NCBI RefSeq assembly: GCF_014649755.1
Contig: NZ_BMTQ01000002.1
Location: 138,761-202,760 of the forward strand
Direction: 5' to 3'
Length of the DNA stretch: 64,000 bases
From: Streptomyces litmocidini
GTDB taxonomy: Bacteria; Actinomycetota; Actinomycetes; Streptomycetales; Streptomycetaceae
In this document: positions 63,598-64,000 of the stretch, in pieces
Position numbering within the stretch: position 1 is the first letter of the stretch
Layout: every line of letters begins with the position of its first letter
Program-made: the position numbers and the translations under genes
Notes under the pieces: generated by a model
Told to the model about the DNA's origin: nothing
The model's input: the letters and a program-made list of their open reading frames with translations, nothing else
The model's database searches: none

Positions 63598-63998
63598 CCG
63601 GCGTTCTCTTCGGCCAGGATCCGGCCCAGTGCTGCTTCCAGGTGGTCCTCGAAGTCGCCGAGCGTCCGTTCCTGGCCGAGCGGAACCAGCTTGTCCGTCC
63701 GGTCGAGGAAGGCGACCAGGGGCGGCGCGCTGGCCCGGAACAGCGCGCGGTCACTGCCCACCTGGAGCCGGATGGAGACGTCCGAGAGCCGCTCGGGCTC
63801 CGTCGGGGCGATGTGCACGTCGCCGTCCCCGCTCGGCCGGTTGATCCCGTCGAGCAGCAGTTCCCTCCCGAACGCCCAGGTCACAGGGGCGTCTCCGGGA
63901 AGGTGGAAGGTCATCCGCACCGCGTAGGGATCCCGGGTCTCATACCGGAGTTCGACCGGGATCTTGAAGGAGAGCTCCTCGGAGACGAGGAAGCTCAT
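63588..63998 (-). CDS. ssgA: SsgA cell division activator
   Basis: A 136-residue SsgA-like protein, complete in the window. MSFLVSEELSFKIPVELRYETRDPYAVRMTFHLPGDAPVTWAFGRELLLDGINRP and DRTDKLVPLGQERTLGDFEDHLEAALGRILAEE closely match SsgA of S. coelicolor and S. griseus as I remember it. SsgA triggers sporulation-specific septation and marks sites of cell-wall remodelling; SsgB and FtsZ act after it. Its activator SsgR would lie just beyond the right edge. The gene ends within a 14-bp repeat array. Only sporulating actinomycetes carry it, which supports the organism call. Confidence 0.96.
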   Translation of the reverse strand: MSFLVSEELSFKIPVELRYETRDPYAVRMTFHLPGDAPVTWAFGRELLLDGINRPSGDGDVHIAPTEPERLSDVSIRLQVGSDRALFRASAPPLVAFLDRTDKLVPLGQERTLGDFEDHLEAALGRILAEENAGPA

Positions 63999-64000
63999 CA

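Overview
This window reads as chromosomal core DNA of a Streptomyces-type actinomycete. It has very high G+C, strong G/C bias at third codon positions, many GTG starts and four-base GTGA/ATGA gene overlaps. The sporulation gene ssgA, a UGA-decoding tRNA-Ser, serS, pheA, thiC, a complete cytochrome bd locus and a DyP peroxidase/copper operon are all present. From memory, the order ssgA - thiC - hisC - cyd - lpd - serS - pheA - DyP/copper - HtrA resembles the Streptomyces coelicolor chromosome around SCO3926 to SCO3980. I see no integrase, transposase, phage gene or CRISPR array.

Layout. 1-5.4 kb: a MaoC-type hydratase (cut by the window edge) and an acyl-CoA dehydrogenase, a small secreted protein, a macro-domain enzyme, a Cys-rich protein of unknown function and tRNA-Ser. 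5.4-16 kb: HtrA-like protease, glycerophosphodiester phosphodiesterase, two anti-sigma-type ATP-binding proteins, a SEC-C protein, a possible small RNA, a prim-pol domain protein, a GAF/PP2C phosphatase and aminopeptidase P. 16-22.4 kb: membrane protein and a copper operon (YcnI, Sco, PCuAC lipoprotein, CopC-CopD fusion, Tat-exported DyP). 22.4-26 kb: pheA, a DnaA-box-rich spacer, serS and a HAD phosphatase. 26-34 kb: rhomboid-like protein, lipoamide dehydrogenase, GntR regulator with an MFS exporter, and a four-gene ABC-2 transporter operon. 34-46 kb: M24 peptidase plus an EphD-like hydrolase/dehydrogenase fusion, MerR regulator, kptA behind three DnaA boxes, DUF72, an F420-type oxidoreductase, MarR with a divergent membrane/SGNH/NAD-binding operon, and a second HAD phosphatase. 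46-54.2 kb: cydA-cydB-cydCD with a Rex operator, and a DosS-like sensor kinase downstream. 54-64 kb: cyclophilin-like protein, hisC-type aminotransferase, LacI regulator, PPP-type phosphatase, thiC with a TPP riboswitch, YibE/F exporter and ssgA.

The most notable signals lie between or across genes. There are two clusters of near-perfect DnaA boxes far from any dnaA gene. A perfect parS palindrome overlaps the cydCD start codon, and a one-mismatch parS lies inside the DyP gene. A three-hairpin RNA candidate follows the SEC-C gene. The respiratory locus combines a Rex site with a kinase whose GAF domain keeps the histidine context of the heme sensors DosS/DosT. Short tandem repeats of 13, 14, 17 and 24 bp are also frequent. 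All positions come from reading the sequence; family names come from recognised motifs and were not checked by database search.
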